A DNA stretch of 64,000 bases from Caulobacter mirabilis (lineage in GTDB: Bacteria; Pseudomonadota; Alphaproteobacteria; Caulobacterales; Caulobacteraceae), in assembly GCF_002749615.1 (NCBI RefSeq), contig NZ_CP024201.1, forward strand, positions 2,728,001 through 2,792,000, read 5' to 3'. Positions 50,061-59,165 of this stretch are shown here, one piece after another (the stretch's first letter is position 1; each line of letters begins with the position of its first letter). Under the pieces are notes generated by a model. That model did no database searches. It had not been told where the DNA came from and saw only the letters and a list, made by a program, of their open reading frames with translations. The position numbers and the translations under genes were made by a program.

Positions 50061-53000
50061 TCAGAAGGCCAGCTGAAGGCCCAGGGTATAGGCCCGGCCC
50101 GCCACGCCGTAGACGGCGCTGTAGTTGTAGGCGCTGCCGCTGTCGGTGCCGCTGGGCAGGAACGGCCCGTTGTTGTCGAACACGTTCTTGATCGTTCCGA
50201 ACAGGCGCAGGTCCTTGTTCGAGGTCATCGGATAGAACTTCACCGCCAGGTCATTCCGCCAGTAGGCGTCGACGTTCAGGTACAGCGGATTGGCGATCCC
50301 GGCGGCCTTGGCGGCTTCGACCCGCGTGTTGCTGTCGACCGCCTCGCCGATGTAGTTCGCGGTCCACTGCAGGTTCCAGTTCTTGTGCCGCCAGGCCAGG
50401 CTCGCCCGCCCCTCGTGCTCGGAGGTCCCGACCTCGCCGAGCCACTTGCTGGTCTCGACGCCCTGGATGCCGTCGTACTCCTGCTCCAACTCCAGGCGAT
50501 GGCTGTAGTTGACCTTGAAGGTGAAGTCGCCCGGGAAGCGGAAGCGCTCCAGATCGAACCGGTAGCGCAGCGCGACGTCGACGCCGCTGGCCCGCAGTTC
50601 GTTCAGGTTGTCCTGCAGGTTGAAGATCTTGACCAGCTGGCCTTCAGCATCCCGGATGATCACCGAACAGAAGGGATTGCTCGCGGTCGGCACATTGGCT
50701 TGGTAGCACTCCAGCAGCTGCTGCCGGTTGGAGAGCGACGAGATCGAGTCCTTCACCTTGATGTTGTAGTAGTCGAGGCTGAAGTCGAGGCCCGGCGCGA
50801 AGCGCGGGCGAACCACGAAGCCGACGGTCAGGGTGTCGGCCGTCTCTTCCTTCAGGTTCGGGTTGCCGCCGTTGGGCGCGTTGATGTTGTCGTCGTCCTG
50901 GGTGAACACGCCGTTGAGCGCGATCGCCGCGGCGATGCCGGTGTTGGCCCGGCAGTTCTGGGCGATGACGCCTGTCGTCGTGGCGGTGACGCCGTTGCAG
51001 ATATCGACCACGTCATCGAAATCGTCGCGCGGCGGCGAGTAGAGCTCGGTGGTGTCCGGCGCCCGCTGGGCCCGGCTCCAGGCCGCGCGAACGGTCACGT
51101 CCTCGATCGGCGCCCACTGTAGGCCGGCCCGGTAGCTGAGCGTGGTGCCCACGTTCTTCAGATTGTAGTCCGCGACGCGCACCGCGCCCTCGACCTCGAG
51201 CCGGTGGGCGAAAGGCATGTCGCGCACCAGCGGAACGGCCACTTCGACGAAGGCTTCCTTCGCCTCGATCAGTCCGCGGTAGCGCGGGATGTAGGCGAAG
51301 TTGCTTACGCCCGCCTCGGTCACCTCGTCGGTCAGGGTGCGGGTCTTCTCGCGCCGCATCTCGAAGCCGACGGCGACATCGACGGGACCAGCCGGCAACT
51401 CGAACAGTTCGCCGGTGATGTAGCCCTCCACGGTGTCGAGGCGGTTCTGCGGGCGGTACCAGGCGTTGGCGCGGATGTAGTTGGCCATCTCCGGCGTGAT
51501 CGAGCCGACGCCGAAGGGATTCAGCGCCACGCAGCCGTTGGCGCGAGCCGTCGCGTCCCGGCAGCGGATTTCCGTGCCGACCCGCTCCGCATCGAGCGAG
51601 AACTTCAGGTTCTGAAGATTGATCCCGTTGTTCCGCGACTGGTAGCCGTCGTACTCGCCATAGCCGTACGTCAGGTGCCAGTCCCAACCGCCGAAGACGG
51701 TTCCTTCAACGCCGACCCAGCCGCGCAGAGTGGTGCGGCGGTTGTAGATCTCCATCTCGCCGACTTCCATCATCCGGCGGCGCCAGCTGATGCTCGAGGT
51801 CGAGGAGGCGAAGATCGCGGTCGGCACATAGGGGTTGTTGCGCGCGATGTTGCCGACGGTGAACTCGTCATTGACGCCGAAGGTCGTGGTGCTGGTCGGA
51901 CCGTAGGGCTCGCGGACCGAGTTGGTCTCGACCCGCGACGCCAGGAACTGCCCCCAGATGCGCAGGTTGTCGGTGACGTCATAGGTCACCTTGAGCGCGC
52001 CGGTGGCGTAGTCCGCCGGAGCGATCAGCGTGCCGTTCAGACGGGTGTCGTAGCCGTTGACGGCCGTCACGAAGTTCGTGCGCAGGCCCGTGTCGTCGTA
52101 GAAGAAGGCGTTGGTGCGGTAGCGTCCGCCCGGCGTCGTGCTGCTGAGGTCGGGAACGGTGACGCTGTTGGTGGCCGGGTTGAACAGCACCGAGCGCTGC
52201 GCCCATTTGCGATCCCGGGCCCGCAGGATGTTCTGGGTTTCCACCGTGGCCGAAGCCATCACGTAAAGGCGGTCGTCGAAGAAGCGGCGACCGGCGCCGA
52301 CGGAGTACTCCGTGGTGCTGCCGCCGCCATGCTCGGTGATCCCGGCCACGGCGCGGGCGCGGACTCCCTCCAGCTTGCTTTCGGTGATGATGTTGACGAC
52401 GCCCGACACGGCGTCGGAACCGTAGACCGCCGAGGCGCCCCCGGTGATGATCTCGACGCGGTCGACGAAGAACTCCGGAATCGAGCTCAGGCTGACGGCG
52501 TTCTTGTTGCCGGCGTTCGACACCGTCCGACGGCCGTCGATCAGGGTCAGGGTGCGGTTCTGGCCGAGCGAACGCAGGCTGACGGTGCTCAGGCCGTTGT
52601 CCTGGACCGCCGACTGGCTGGTCGACAGGTTCACGCCGATGTCGACGCCCGGCAGGTCGGTCAGCGCCTCGCCCAGGTCGGTGTAGCCGCTCTCCAGCAG
52701 GTCGGACCGGTCCAGGTCGACCATCGGCGTCGGCGCGTCAAAGGTCGTGCGGCGCAGGCGCGAGCCCGTCACCACCAGTTCAGCCACTTCCGAGCCTTGA
52801 TCTACGGACGCGCCTTCGGACGGCTGGGCCTGAGCGCTCCGAGGGCGGACGATGATGGCGCCCGAGCCGTCCTCGACCACTTCGAGGTTCGCCTGCGCGG
52901 CCAGACGGCGCGCGGCTTCCAGCGGGGTGTAGTTGCCCTTCACCGCCACGGCGCGGCGGTCGGCCACCGACTGCGGCGAGAACAAGATGTTGACCCCGGT

Positions 53001-53156
53001 CTCCTTGCCCAGTTCACGCAACGCCTCGGCCAGCGGCTGCGCCGGCACGTCGATCGCGACCGCCTGCGCCCAGCTGACGCTCGCGAACAGCAGCGCGCCG
53101 CAGGCCGCCGATCCGGCCAGCGCCAGGCGCAGCGCGCCCCGATATCCTTTGTTCAT
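50061..53156 (-). CDS. TonB-dependent transducer with STN domain
   Basis: 1031 aa. Signal peptide (about 30 residues, ending SWAQA). The STN signalling domain (about 32-105: VAIDVPAQPLAEALRELGKE, NILFSPQSVADRRAVAVKG, AQANLEVVEDGSGAIIVRP) is the part that contacts FecR-type anti-sigma proteins. TonB box VAELVVTGSRL, plug (VSLRSLGQNRTLTLIDGRR, VEIITGGASAVYGSDAVSGV) and a large barrel ending YTLGLQLAF follow. With FecR and the ECF sigma factor immediately upstream it forms a complete cell-surface signalling system in which ligand binding induces the receptor's own genes. Confidence 0.94.
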   Translation of the reverse strand: MNKGYRGALRLALAGSAACGALLFASVSWAQAVAIDVPAQPLAEALRELGKETGVNILFSPQSVADRRAVAVKGNYTPLEAARRLAAQANLEVVEDGSGAIIVRPRSAQAQPSEGASVDQGSEVAELVVTGSRLRRTTFDAPTPMVDLDRSDLLESGYTDLGEALTDLPGVDIGVNLSTSQSAVQDNGLSTVSLRSLGQNRTLTLIDGRRTVSNAGNKNAVSLSSIPEFFVDRVEIITGGASAVYGSDAVSGVVNIITESKLEGVRARAVAGITEHGGGSTTEYSVGAGRRFFDDRLYVMASATVETQNILRARDRKWAQRSVLFNPATNSVTVPDLSSTTPGGRYRTNAFFYDDTGLRTNFVTAVNGYDTRLNGTLIAPADYATGALKVTYDVTDNLRIWGQFLASRVETNSVREPYGPTSTTTFGVNDEFTVGNIARNNPYVPTAIFASSTSSISWRRRMMEVGEMEIYNRRTTLRGWVGVEGTVFGGWDWHLTYGYGEYDGYQSRNNGINLQNLKFSLDAERVGTEIRCRDATARANGCVALNPFGVGSITPEMANYIRANAWYRPQNRLDTVEGYITGELFELPAGPVDVAVGFEMRREKTRTLTDEVTEAGVSNFAYIPRYRGLIEAKEAFVEVAVPLVRDMPFAHRLEVEGAVRVADYNLKNVGTTLSYRAGLQWAPIEDVTVRAAWSRAQRAPDTTELYSPPRDDFDDVVDICNGVTATTTGVIAQNCRANTGIAAAIALNGVFTQDDDNINAPNGGNPNLKEETADTLTVGFVVRPRFAPGLDFSLDYYNIKVKDSISSLSNRQQLLECYQANVPTASNPFCSVIIRDAEGQLVKIFNLQDNLNELRASGVDVALRYRFDLERFRFPGDFTFKVNYSHRLELEQEYDGIQGVETSKWLGEVGTSEHEGRASLAWRHKNWNLQWTANYIGEAVDSNTRVEAAKAAGIANPLYLNVDAYWRNDLAVKFYPMTSNKDLRLFGTIKNVFDNNGPFLPSGTDSGSAYNYSAVYGVAGRAYTLGLQLAF

Positions 53157-53239
53157 GACCCCAAGTCCCCCAAGTTCCCGGTTTTCCGGGCTTCTGGAGG
53201 TCAGACGACGGAGGGTCCCGTTTTCCTCAGCAACTTTTT

Positions 53240-54169
53240 TCAGCCGCCCGCGGATTCCATGATGAGCGCGCCGCCGGCGTCCCGAACCCGCAAGTTCAGC
53301 AGGACCGCGGCCGAGCGCGCGAAGGCTTCATTGTCGCCGGTCTTGTAGACCCCGCTGATGCGCAGGGTCTCCATGCCCGGGTCGGACAGTTCGATCCGGC
53401 GACGGCTGTAGCGGTTCATTTCGCCGAGCGCCTCGGCCAGAGTCTGATTGTCGAACACCGCCTGCCCGAACCGCCAGGAGGTCGCGGTCTGGACGTCGGC
53501 CGCTTCGCGACGGGCGTCCACGCCCGGCATGGCGACCAGTCGCTGGCCCGGCTGCGCCTTCAGCCGGTTCGACGGCTGGCCGGCCTCCATCAGAGTGACC
53601 TCGCCCTTCACCGGCACCAGGAACACCGCCTTGTCGCGCAGCTTGACGTCGAAGGCGTCGCCCCCGTCGCTCACGACCTGCTGATCGCCGGCCGACACCA
53701 CGAACGGCCGTGTCGGATCGGCGGCGGCGCGGAAGAAGGCGCGCCCCTTCACCAGCTGCACCCGACGCTGGTCGCCCCGCAGCGACACGCGCACCCGGCT
53801 GTCGGCGTCGAGCAGGATCGAGGAGCCGTCGTCCAGATTGACCGTGCGGGTCTCGCCGATGCCGGTCGCATAGGAGGCCGGCGCCAGGGCGAACCAGCCG
53901 ACGCCGACAGCCGCGACCCCACCGAGCCCGGCCAGAACCGCCCGCCGGTCCATGACCGCGCGAGCGCGCCGCACCGGCCGTTCCTCCCTCAGGGCGCCGG
54001 CCAGTTCGAACGTCGCCGTGACGGCGTCGAAGGCGGCGCGGTGATCCTCGGAGCGTGCGATCCAGGCCTGGAAGGCGGCCTCGTCGCGGGCGTCGCGGTC
54101 CTCGCGGCGCAGCCGCGCCAGCCAGCTGGCGGCCTCGGCCCGAATGTCTTCAAGACGCGGCGATGTCAC
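53240..54169 (-). CDS. FecR-family anti-sigma regulator
   Basis: 309 aa. The cytoplasmic N-terminal part (about 1-70) has the FecR_N/DUF4880 pattern AASWLARLRREDRDARDEAAFQAWIARSEDHRAAFD-like (EAASWLARL, FQAWIARSEDHRAAFDAV). One transmembrane helix lies at about 75-95 (AVLAGLGGVAAVGVGWFALA). The periplasmic FecR domain has GIGETRTVNLDDGSSILLDADS and KGRAFFRAAADPTRPFVV, and a C-terminal STN-like part follows (SRRRIELSDPGMETLRISGV). It holds the sigma factor inactive until the TonB transducer signals. Position between the sigma and receptor genes is the classic order. Confidence 0.94.
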   Translation of the reverse strand: MTSPRLEDIRAEAASWLARLRREDRDARDEAAFQAWIARSEDHRAAFDAVTATFELAGALREERPVRRARAVMDRRAVLAGLGGVAAVGVGWFALAPASYATGIGETRTVNLDDGSSILLDADSRVRVSLRGDQRRVQLVKGRAFFRAAADPTRPFVVSAGDQQVVSDGGDAFDVKLRDKAVFLVPVKGEVTLMEAGQPSNRLKAQPGQRLVAMPGVDARREAADVQTATSWRFGQAVFDNQTLAEALGEMNRYSRRRIELSDPGMETLRISGVYKTGDNEAFARSAAVLLNLRVRDAGGALIMESAGG

Positions 54170-54176
54170 GACGCAC

Positions 54177-54662
54177 TCACCACTTCTCGGTCCATCCCGT
54201 CAGGAACAGGGCCGCCTTCGCCACATGCTTCTCCACCGCACTCACGGTGATGCCGAGATGGTCGGCGATCTCCCGATACTTCAGTCCATCAAGCCGGTGA
54301 AGCAGAAACACCTCCCGCGTCCGCGGGCTGAGGCGCTGCAAACCGGCCTTCAACCTCGCTAGACGCTCGCGCGCCGCCAAAACCTCATCCTGGAGTGGAA
54401 GATCATCCGAAACATGTTCGTGATCCGGCGCCTGGCCGACGCCCCTGCGAAGGTTTCGGCGACGCTCGTCGATCGCCAGGTTCACCGCCGTGCGGGCGAG
54501 AAAGGCGTCGTTGTCGGCGACCTCGCGATCGTTGCTGCGATACTCCAGCACCCGGACGAAGGCGGACTGCAACACGTCCTCGGCGTTCGAGGGATCACGC
54601 GTGATCCTCGAGATACGGCGCAGCAGCGCCGGCCACCGTCTCCGCCCCTCTTCGGTCTTCAA
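54177..54662 (-). CDS. FecI-like ECF sigma factor
   Basis: About 161 aa from TTG 54662, which has GGGGGA about seven bases upstream; a second TTG at 54695 is possible. Sigma region 2: RRISRITRDPSNAEDVLQSAFVRVLEY and FLARTAVNLAIDERRR. Region 4: LKAGLQRLSPRTREVFLLHRLDGLKYREIADHLGITVSAVEKHVAKA, the FecI-like HTH with VEKHVAKA. It lies directly before fecR and the STN receptor on the same strand, and would direct RNA polymerase to the receptor operon. Confidence 0.92.
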   Translation of the reverse strand: MKTEEGRRRWPALLRRISRITRDPSNAEDVLQSAFVRVLEYRSNDREVADNDAFLARTAVNLAIDERRRNLRRGVGQAPDHEHVSDDLPLQDEVLAARERLARLKAGLQRLSPRTREVFLLHRLDGLKYREIADHLGITVSAVEKHVAKAALFLTGWTEKW

Positions 54663-54780
54663 GCGTCCGTCCCCCGGTATGGGGCGATACCGCAAGCGAC
54701 GGGCCGCTTTGTCAAGCCGACCGACAGCGGCGCGGAGCCGCAGCTGTCGCCAGACCCCGCGCCCTGGAATCGCCCTCGAC

Positions 54781-54975
54781 CTAGGCCGGAACGGGCGTGA
54801 ACCCCGCCCTGACGATCGCCGCCGCGACGGCCTCCGCGTCGGCGCTGGTCCGGACTTCGATTCGGCGGGCGACGGTGTCGGCCTCCACCTGGGCGCCCGG
54901 ATCCAGGTCCTGAATGGCGCGTGTCACGCCCCGGGCGCAGCCGCCGCAGGTCATGTCCTGGATGTCGAACTTCAT
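54781..54975 (-). CDS. Heavy-metal-associated (HMA) domain protein, CopZ-like
   Basis: 64 aa from ATG 54975 (MKFDIQDMTCGGCARG), preceded by the near-perfect ribosome site AAGGAG; an upstream start at 55008 lacks this support. The single HMA ferredoxin-like domain has the metal site MTCGGC, binding Cu(I) or a similar soft metal through two Cys. The rest, VTRAIQDLDPGAQVEADTVA and VRAGFTPVPA, completes the fold. No copper ATPase is next to it, so its partner is elsewhere. Confidence 0.92.
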   Translation of the reverse strand: MKFDIQDMTCGGCARGVTRAIQDLDPGAQVEADTVARRIEVRTSADAEAVAAAIVRAGFTPVPA

Positions 54976-55078
54976 GGGGATTCTCCTTGAGGACGAGGAT
55001 GAGCCCAAGCCGTACGCCTTCCCCTTGCTGGAAGGTCAAGCGCCCTTCCCTCACGGCCTCGCGGTCGGCGCCAGCGGA

Positions 55079-56011
55079 CTAGGCGCCTAGCCGGAACGCG
55101 CTCGGCCAGCGACCGTGGAAGCGGTTGAAGGCCCGGGCGAAGGCGGCGTCGGAACGATAGCCGAGCTGATGAGCGATCTCGCCCAGGGTGGCGTCGGTGG
55201 CCGTCAGGGCCTGCGCGGCCCTCTCCATCCGAAGTCGCGTGAGATGAACCATCGGCGGTTCGCCGACCAGAGCCGTGAACGTTCGGGCGAAGGTCGAGGT
55301 CGACATCGCGACCGCCTCCGCCAACCTCGCGACGCTCCAGGTCTCTCCAGGACGGTCCTGAAGCAGGACCAGCGCCTTGCCGATGGTCGGACTGCGCGCG
55401 CGAACCCGTTGCCGATCTTCCGCTTCCGTCGCCAGCGCGCGCTGCACCGTGATCGCGAACAGAGTCTCCAGCAACCGCTGCACAATGGCGCGAGACCCGG
55501 CATCCGCCTTGCGCGCGCAGTCCTCGATCAGGTCGAACGTGGCGTCCTGCCAAGCGATGCCGAGGTCGCGCGTAGGGCACATGAAGAGAAGCGGGGGAAG
55601 CGCCGTCAGCAAGGGCCCCGCGCGCCGCCGGTCGAGGCTGATCCCGCCCAGGACGAGCACGGCCTCATCGTGATCCCCCAGAAGATGGAGTCGGAAGGCG
55701 CGGCCGGTCGGAAACGCGGCGAAGCTGCCGCGCCGGATCGGCAACCTGGAGGGCGCGTCGTCGAGCTCGATCTGGGCTTCGCCCGCGCGATTGAACAGGA
55801 AGACGACATCATCCCCGGCGGGCTGGACGTGCCGCTGGTCGGCGCGCAGGACAACCTCCCGCAGCGAGATTTCCCCGACGCGCATCGCGGTCAGCAGAAG
55901 CACGAGTTGGTCGCTCAAGCGGGTCGACAACGGAGACAGGCGCCTGGGACAGAGGTCAGGGTTTGCCGATCTAGCATCCGCCTCCGGGTCTCCCAAGCCA
56001 TGATCGATCAC
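55079..56011 (-). CDS. AraC-family transcriptional regulator (cupin-type sensor)
   Basis: 310 aa from GTG 56011; the exact start is uncertain. The N-terminal sensor (about 25-190) resembles the AraC cupin_6 domain (LSPLSTRLSDQLVLLLTAMR, RRGSFAAFPTGRAFRL, LPPLLFM). The C-terminal double HTH: VARLAEAVAMSTSTFARTFTALVGEPPMVHLTRLRMERA and LGEIAHQLGYRSDAAFARAFNRFHGRWPSAFR in outline. Divergent from a secreted NTF2-like protein gene with 92 bases between them, and a likely regulator of it. Confidence 0.9.
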   Translation of the reverse strand: MIDHGLGDPEADARSANPDLCPRRLSPLSTRLSDQLVLLLTAMRVGEISLREVVLRADQRHVQPAGDDVVFLFNRAGEAQIELDDAPSRLPIRRGSFAAFPTGRAFRLHLLGDHDEAVLVLGGISLDRRRAGPLLTALPPLLFMCPTRDLGIAWQDATFDLIEDCARKADAGSRAIVQRLLETLFAITVQRALATEAEDRQRVRARSPTIGKALVLLQDRPGETWSVARLAEAVAMSTSTFARTFTALVGEPPMVHLTRLRMERAAQALTATDATLGEIAHQLGYRSDAAFARAFNRFHGRWPSAFRLGA

Positions 56012-56103
56012 GCCGAAGTCTTGCCTGATCCCGCCGAACTGACTTTCGACGGTTGTCCCCGAACCGGAGCTCGGCTCTTCTGGCGGCCCGCGTTGGAGGA
56101 CAT

Positions 56104-56565
56104 ATGAGTTCCGCGAAGATTGCCCTGCTGACGGCCTGCGTGATCGCGATCGTGGCGGCCGGCCCCGCCGCTGGCCAGAACGACACGGCGGCGACCCAGG
56201 CCGTGGAGGCCGTCGCCTACGACTACGTCGACGGTCAGCTTGAAGGAAACGTCGACCGGGTGCAGCGCGCGCTGCACCCCGACCTGGCCAAGCGGACGCC
56301 GCGCAAGGCCACGCCGTACGAGACGCTGGCCCTTGGCCGGATGACCGCCGACGAACTGATCAGCCTGACCCGCAAGGGCGCGCTCAAGACGCCGCGGGAA
56401 CAGTGGCAGAGGTCCGTCACGGTCCTCGGGGTCGACCAGGACATCGCCACCGTCCGGGTCGAGACCCCCTGGTTCATCGACCACCTTCAGCTCGCGCGCC
56501 TCAATGACCGCTGGGTGATCGTGAACGCCCTTTGGCGTGGGAAGCCGCGGCCCGCGCAACCCTGA
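56104..56565 (+). CDS. Secreted NTF2-like (Lumazine_bd_2/SnoaL-type) protein
   Basis: 153 aa from ATG 56104 (MSSAKIALLTACVIAIVAAG), with GGAGGACAT directly before it; a longer start at 56053 is less likely. Signal peptide about 22 residues (ends AAGQ). The mature part has the NTF2-like pattern DYVDGQLEGNVDRVQRALHPDL, RMTADELISLTR, VRVETPWFIDHLQLARLNDRW and IVNALWRGKP, matching putative lumazine-binding family proteins of unknown function. Divergent from the AraC-type regulator. Confidence 0.8.
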   Translation: MSSAKIALLTACVIAIVAAGPAAGQNDTAATQAVEAVAYDYVDGQLEGNVDRVQRALHPDLAKRTPRKATPYETLALGRMTADELISLTRKGALKTPREQWQRSVTVLGVDQDIATVRVETPWFIDHLQLARLNDRWVIVNALWRGKPRPAQP

Positions 56566-56581
56566 CGCGGCGCGCCGCGGC

Positions 56582-57664
56582 TCATGGCGCGGAAGGCGCG
56601 GAGCCGGTTTCGACATTCAACGCCCCTCGCAGCGCCGCCTTCCAATCGGCGATGAACCGCGCGGAGATCCGCGCCTGCGGAACCATGGCGTCAAAGCCGT
56701 GGTAGGCGCCGGGGACAACCGACATCTCGACCGGCACGCCGGCCGCCATCAACCGCGCCGCGAAACTCATGGACTCCTGGGCGAACAGGTCCAGCGCGCC
56801 GACGCCGATCCAGGTGGGCGGCAGGCCGCCGAGATCGGCCGCGCGCGCGGGAACGGCTTCCACGGGGGCGCTGTCCATCACGGGCTCGCGCCCGAGCGCC
56901 GACGTCCAGCCGAAGGCGTTGGACCGCCAGTTCCAGATGAAGCGGCCGACATGGGCCGGCGGCGCCCGCAGCGCGGTGCGGTCGTCGAGCATCGGATAGC
57001 GCAGCAACTGGAAGCGGATCGGCAACTCGCCGCGATCACGGGCCCTCAGCGAGACCGCCGCCGCCAATCCGGCGCCGGCGCTTTCCCCCATCACGGCGAT
57101 ACGCCGCGGATCGACGCCGAGATCCGCGGCCGATCCATGCAGCCAGGCGAGCGCGGCGTAGGCGTCGTTCAGACCGGCCGGGAACGGATGCTCGGGCGCA
57201 AGGCGATAGTCGACCGACACCACCAGGACGCCCAGTTCGGCCGACAGCTGCTGCAGCTCGACGATCGCGACCTCGGGCTTGCCGACGACCAGTCCGCCGC
57301 CGTGGATATGAAGGATCGCCGGCTTGCCGGACCGGCCCGGCGCCGGATCGAGAACCACCACCCTCAGCTTCGGATTGCCTTCGCCGCCCTTGATGTATCG
57401 GTCCTTCGGCTGGACCGCCGGCCCGGACATCGCCGGCGGAAACAAGGCGCTCCGGACGGCCTGGAGGTTGTCCATGCCGAGATCGAGCGGCGGGATCTGC
57501 TCGAGGATGGGGCGGAGCTCGGGATCGACCAGGCGGATCGGATCGGCGGCGGCCGAGGGGATCGGCGGCGATGCGGCGGCCTCGGCCGGAACGCTGGTCG
57601 TGAGCATCGCGGCGGACAAGGAGGCGGACAGGGACATGACGAGTTTCCTACGATTAAGGCGCAT
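56582..57664 (-). CDS. Exported HSL-family (alpha/beta hydrolase-3) esterase
   Basis: 360 aa. N-terminal export signal with RRK (MRLNRRKLVMSLSASLSAAM...AEA). The hormone-sensitive-lipase family signature ILHIHGGGLVVGK (HGGG oxyanion hole) is followed by VSVDYRLAPEHPFPAGLNDA, nucleophile GESAGAG, Asp in GALDLFAQES and His in GAYHGFD. It hydrolyses short acyl esters. It lies on the same strand downstream of a DHA2 MFS transporter, 27 bases apart, and may belong to the same regulated unit under the divergent LysR gene. Confidence 0.92.
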   Translation of the reverse strand: MRLNRRKLVMSLSASLSAAMLTTSVPAEAAASPPIPSAAADPIRLVDPELRPILEQIPPLDLGMDNLQAVRSALFPPAMSGPAVQPKDRYIKGGEGNPKLRVVVLDPAPGRSGKPAILHIHGGGLVVGKPEVAIVELQQLSAELGVLVVSVDYRLAPEHPFPAGLNDAYAALAWLHGSAADLGVDPRRIAVMGESAGAGLAAAVSLRARDRGELPIRFQLLRYPMLDDRTALRAPPAHVGRFIWNWRSNAFGWTSALGREPVMDSAPVEAVPARAADLGGLPPTWIGVGALDLFAQESMSFAARLMAAGVPVEMSVVPGAYHGFDAMVPQARISARFIADWKAALRGALNVETGSAPSAP

Positions 57665-57691
57665 GTGGGCTTCCTGGGTTTGTAAGGTCGG

Positions 57692-59095
57692 CTACCGGCT
57701 GGCTTTGCCGGGAAGCAGGACAAGGCCGGCGACCGCCGCCGCGAACAGGATCGCGGCCGCCGCGACGAAGGCGCCGGCGTGCGCGCCGAGAGGGTCGCCC
57801 CCGGCGGTCGCCGAGACGGCCAGGATCACGGCCAGGACGGATGCGCCGCCCATCTGCAAAGCGGTGTTGACCAGGCCCGAGATCATGCCTGCCTCGCCGG
57901 CCTTGGCCGATGAGGTGGCCGCTTCCGTCAGGCAGACGAAAGCCAATGACGAGCCGAAGCCGCCAATGGCGAGGGCGACGGCGGACGCGACGGCGAACGG
58001 CTCGGGCGCGGCTGGCAGCTGCGACAGCGCCAGCGCGGAGAGCGCCATCAGGACAAAGCCGAGCGAGGTTGTGAAGCGCGGCGCGAGACGGCCCATGACA
58101 ACGGGGGCGAGGCGTGCGCCGAGGATCGAGGCAAGCGCCATGGGCAGGAACAGCAGCCCGGTCTCCAGGGCCCCCAGGCCGCGCGTCTGCTGGAAGTAGA
58201 GCGAGCCAAAGAACAGCATGATCAGCGGGCCGGCGGAGTGGACGAAGATCAGCGCGTTGCCGACCGCGATGGGACGAACGGCGAGCACTCTGAGGTCGAG
58301 CAACGGAGCCTTGCTGCGCAGCTCGATGACAACGAAGGCGACAAGCAGGCCGGCGGCGACCGCCAGCAGCGCCACGGTGAGCGGCGTCGGCGCGGCCAGC
58401 TCAGCGATCCCCAGCGTAAGCGCGCCGAATCCGAGGGTGGCCGTAACCGCTCCGGCCCAGTCCATGCCTCGGCCGGAGGCGGCGTCGGCTTCGCTCCGCC
58501 CCGGCGCGCGGATCGTCGCCCAGGCCATGACAAGGCCGAGCGGAACGTTGATCAGCAGTACGGACGACCAGCCGAGATAGTGGGTGAGGACGCCGCCCAG
58601 CAGCGTGCCCGAGGCGACGCCCGCCGTCGCTGAGGATGCGAACAGGCCGAGCGCCCGGAGCCGCGACGGGCCGGCGGGAAAGTACAGGGTCAGCAGCGCC
58701 AGCGCGTTGGCGGCCAGCATGGCCGCTCCCACGCCCTGCAAGGCTCTGGCGACAATCAGCATGGCCATCGACGGGCTGAAAGCGCCGATGAGCGATGAGA
58801 GCGCGAAAACGACGGCGCCGGCGGCGAAGACACGGCGGTGGCCGAGACGGTCCCCCGCCCTGCCCGCCAGCAGCAGCAGCCCGCCGAAAGCCAGCGCATA
58901 GGCGTTGAAGACCCATTGCAGGTCGCGTTCGCTGGCCCCGAAGGCCTGCGCCAGCGCCGGGCCGGCGACCATCAGGACCACGGCGTCGATGACCACCAGG
59001 AACTGGGCGCCGCAGATGATCGCGAGCATCCGTCGTGCGGACGGCGTCGGCGCGCCCGCTTCGAATGGAGCGTGTGAAGAAGAGGTCTGGTTCAT
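57692..59095 (-). CDS. DHA2-family MFS exporter
   Basis: 467 aa with about 14 membrane helices. Signatures: FLVVIDAVVLMVAGPALAQ near residue 33, LQWVFNAYALAFGGLLLLAGRAGDRLGHRRVF (motif A) and motif C GVASGTLLGGVLTHYLGWSSVLLINVPLG. The typical family length is about 470-510. It probably exports drugs or toxic metabolites. Divergent from a LysR-type regulator with very close starts, so expression is probably LysR-dependent, and followed by an esterase gene. Confidence 0.92.
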   Translation of the reverse strand: MNQTSSSHAPFEAGAPTPSARRMLAIICGAQFLVVIDAVVLMVAGPALAQAFGASERDLQWVFNAYALAFGGLLLLAGRAGDRLGHRRVFAAGAVVFALSSLIGAFSPSMAMLIVARALQGVGAAMLAANALALLTLYFPAGPSRLRALGLFASSATAGVASGTLLGGVLTHYLGWSSVLLINVPLGLVMAWATIRAPGRSEADAASGRGMDWAGAVTATLGFGALTLGIAELAAPTPLTVALLAVAAGLLVAFVVIELRSKAPLLDLRVLAVRPIAVGNALIFVHSAGPLIMLFFGSLYFQQTRGLGALETGLLFLPMALASILGARLAPVVMGRLAPRFTTSLGFVLMALSALALSQLPAAPEPFAVASAVALAIGGFGSSLAFVCLTEAATSSAKAGEAGMISGLVNTALQMGGASVLAVILAVSATAGGDPLGAHAGAFVAAAAILFAAAVAGLVLLPGKASR

Positions 59096-59149
59096 GAGGG
59101 AACGATGAATTATCCCCTCAAGGCAGAGAATTCATCGAGTTTGGAATCA

Positions 59150-59165
59150 CTATCCATAATGATAG
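59150..59165. promoter_or_regulatory. LysR/MFS divergent operator candidate
   Basis: CTATC-CATAAT-GATAG, a perfect 5-base inverted repeat in an AT-rich stretch, overlaps the probable LysR start (59159) and lies 55 bases upstream of the MFS start. It resembles the dyad sites bound by LysR-type regulators. Confidence 0.4.
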
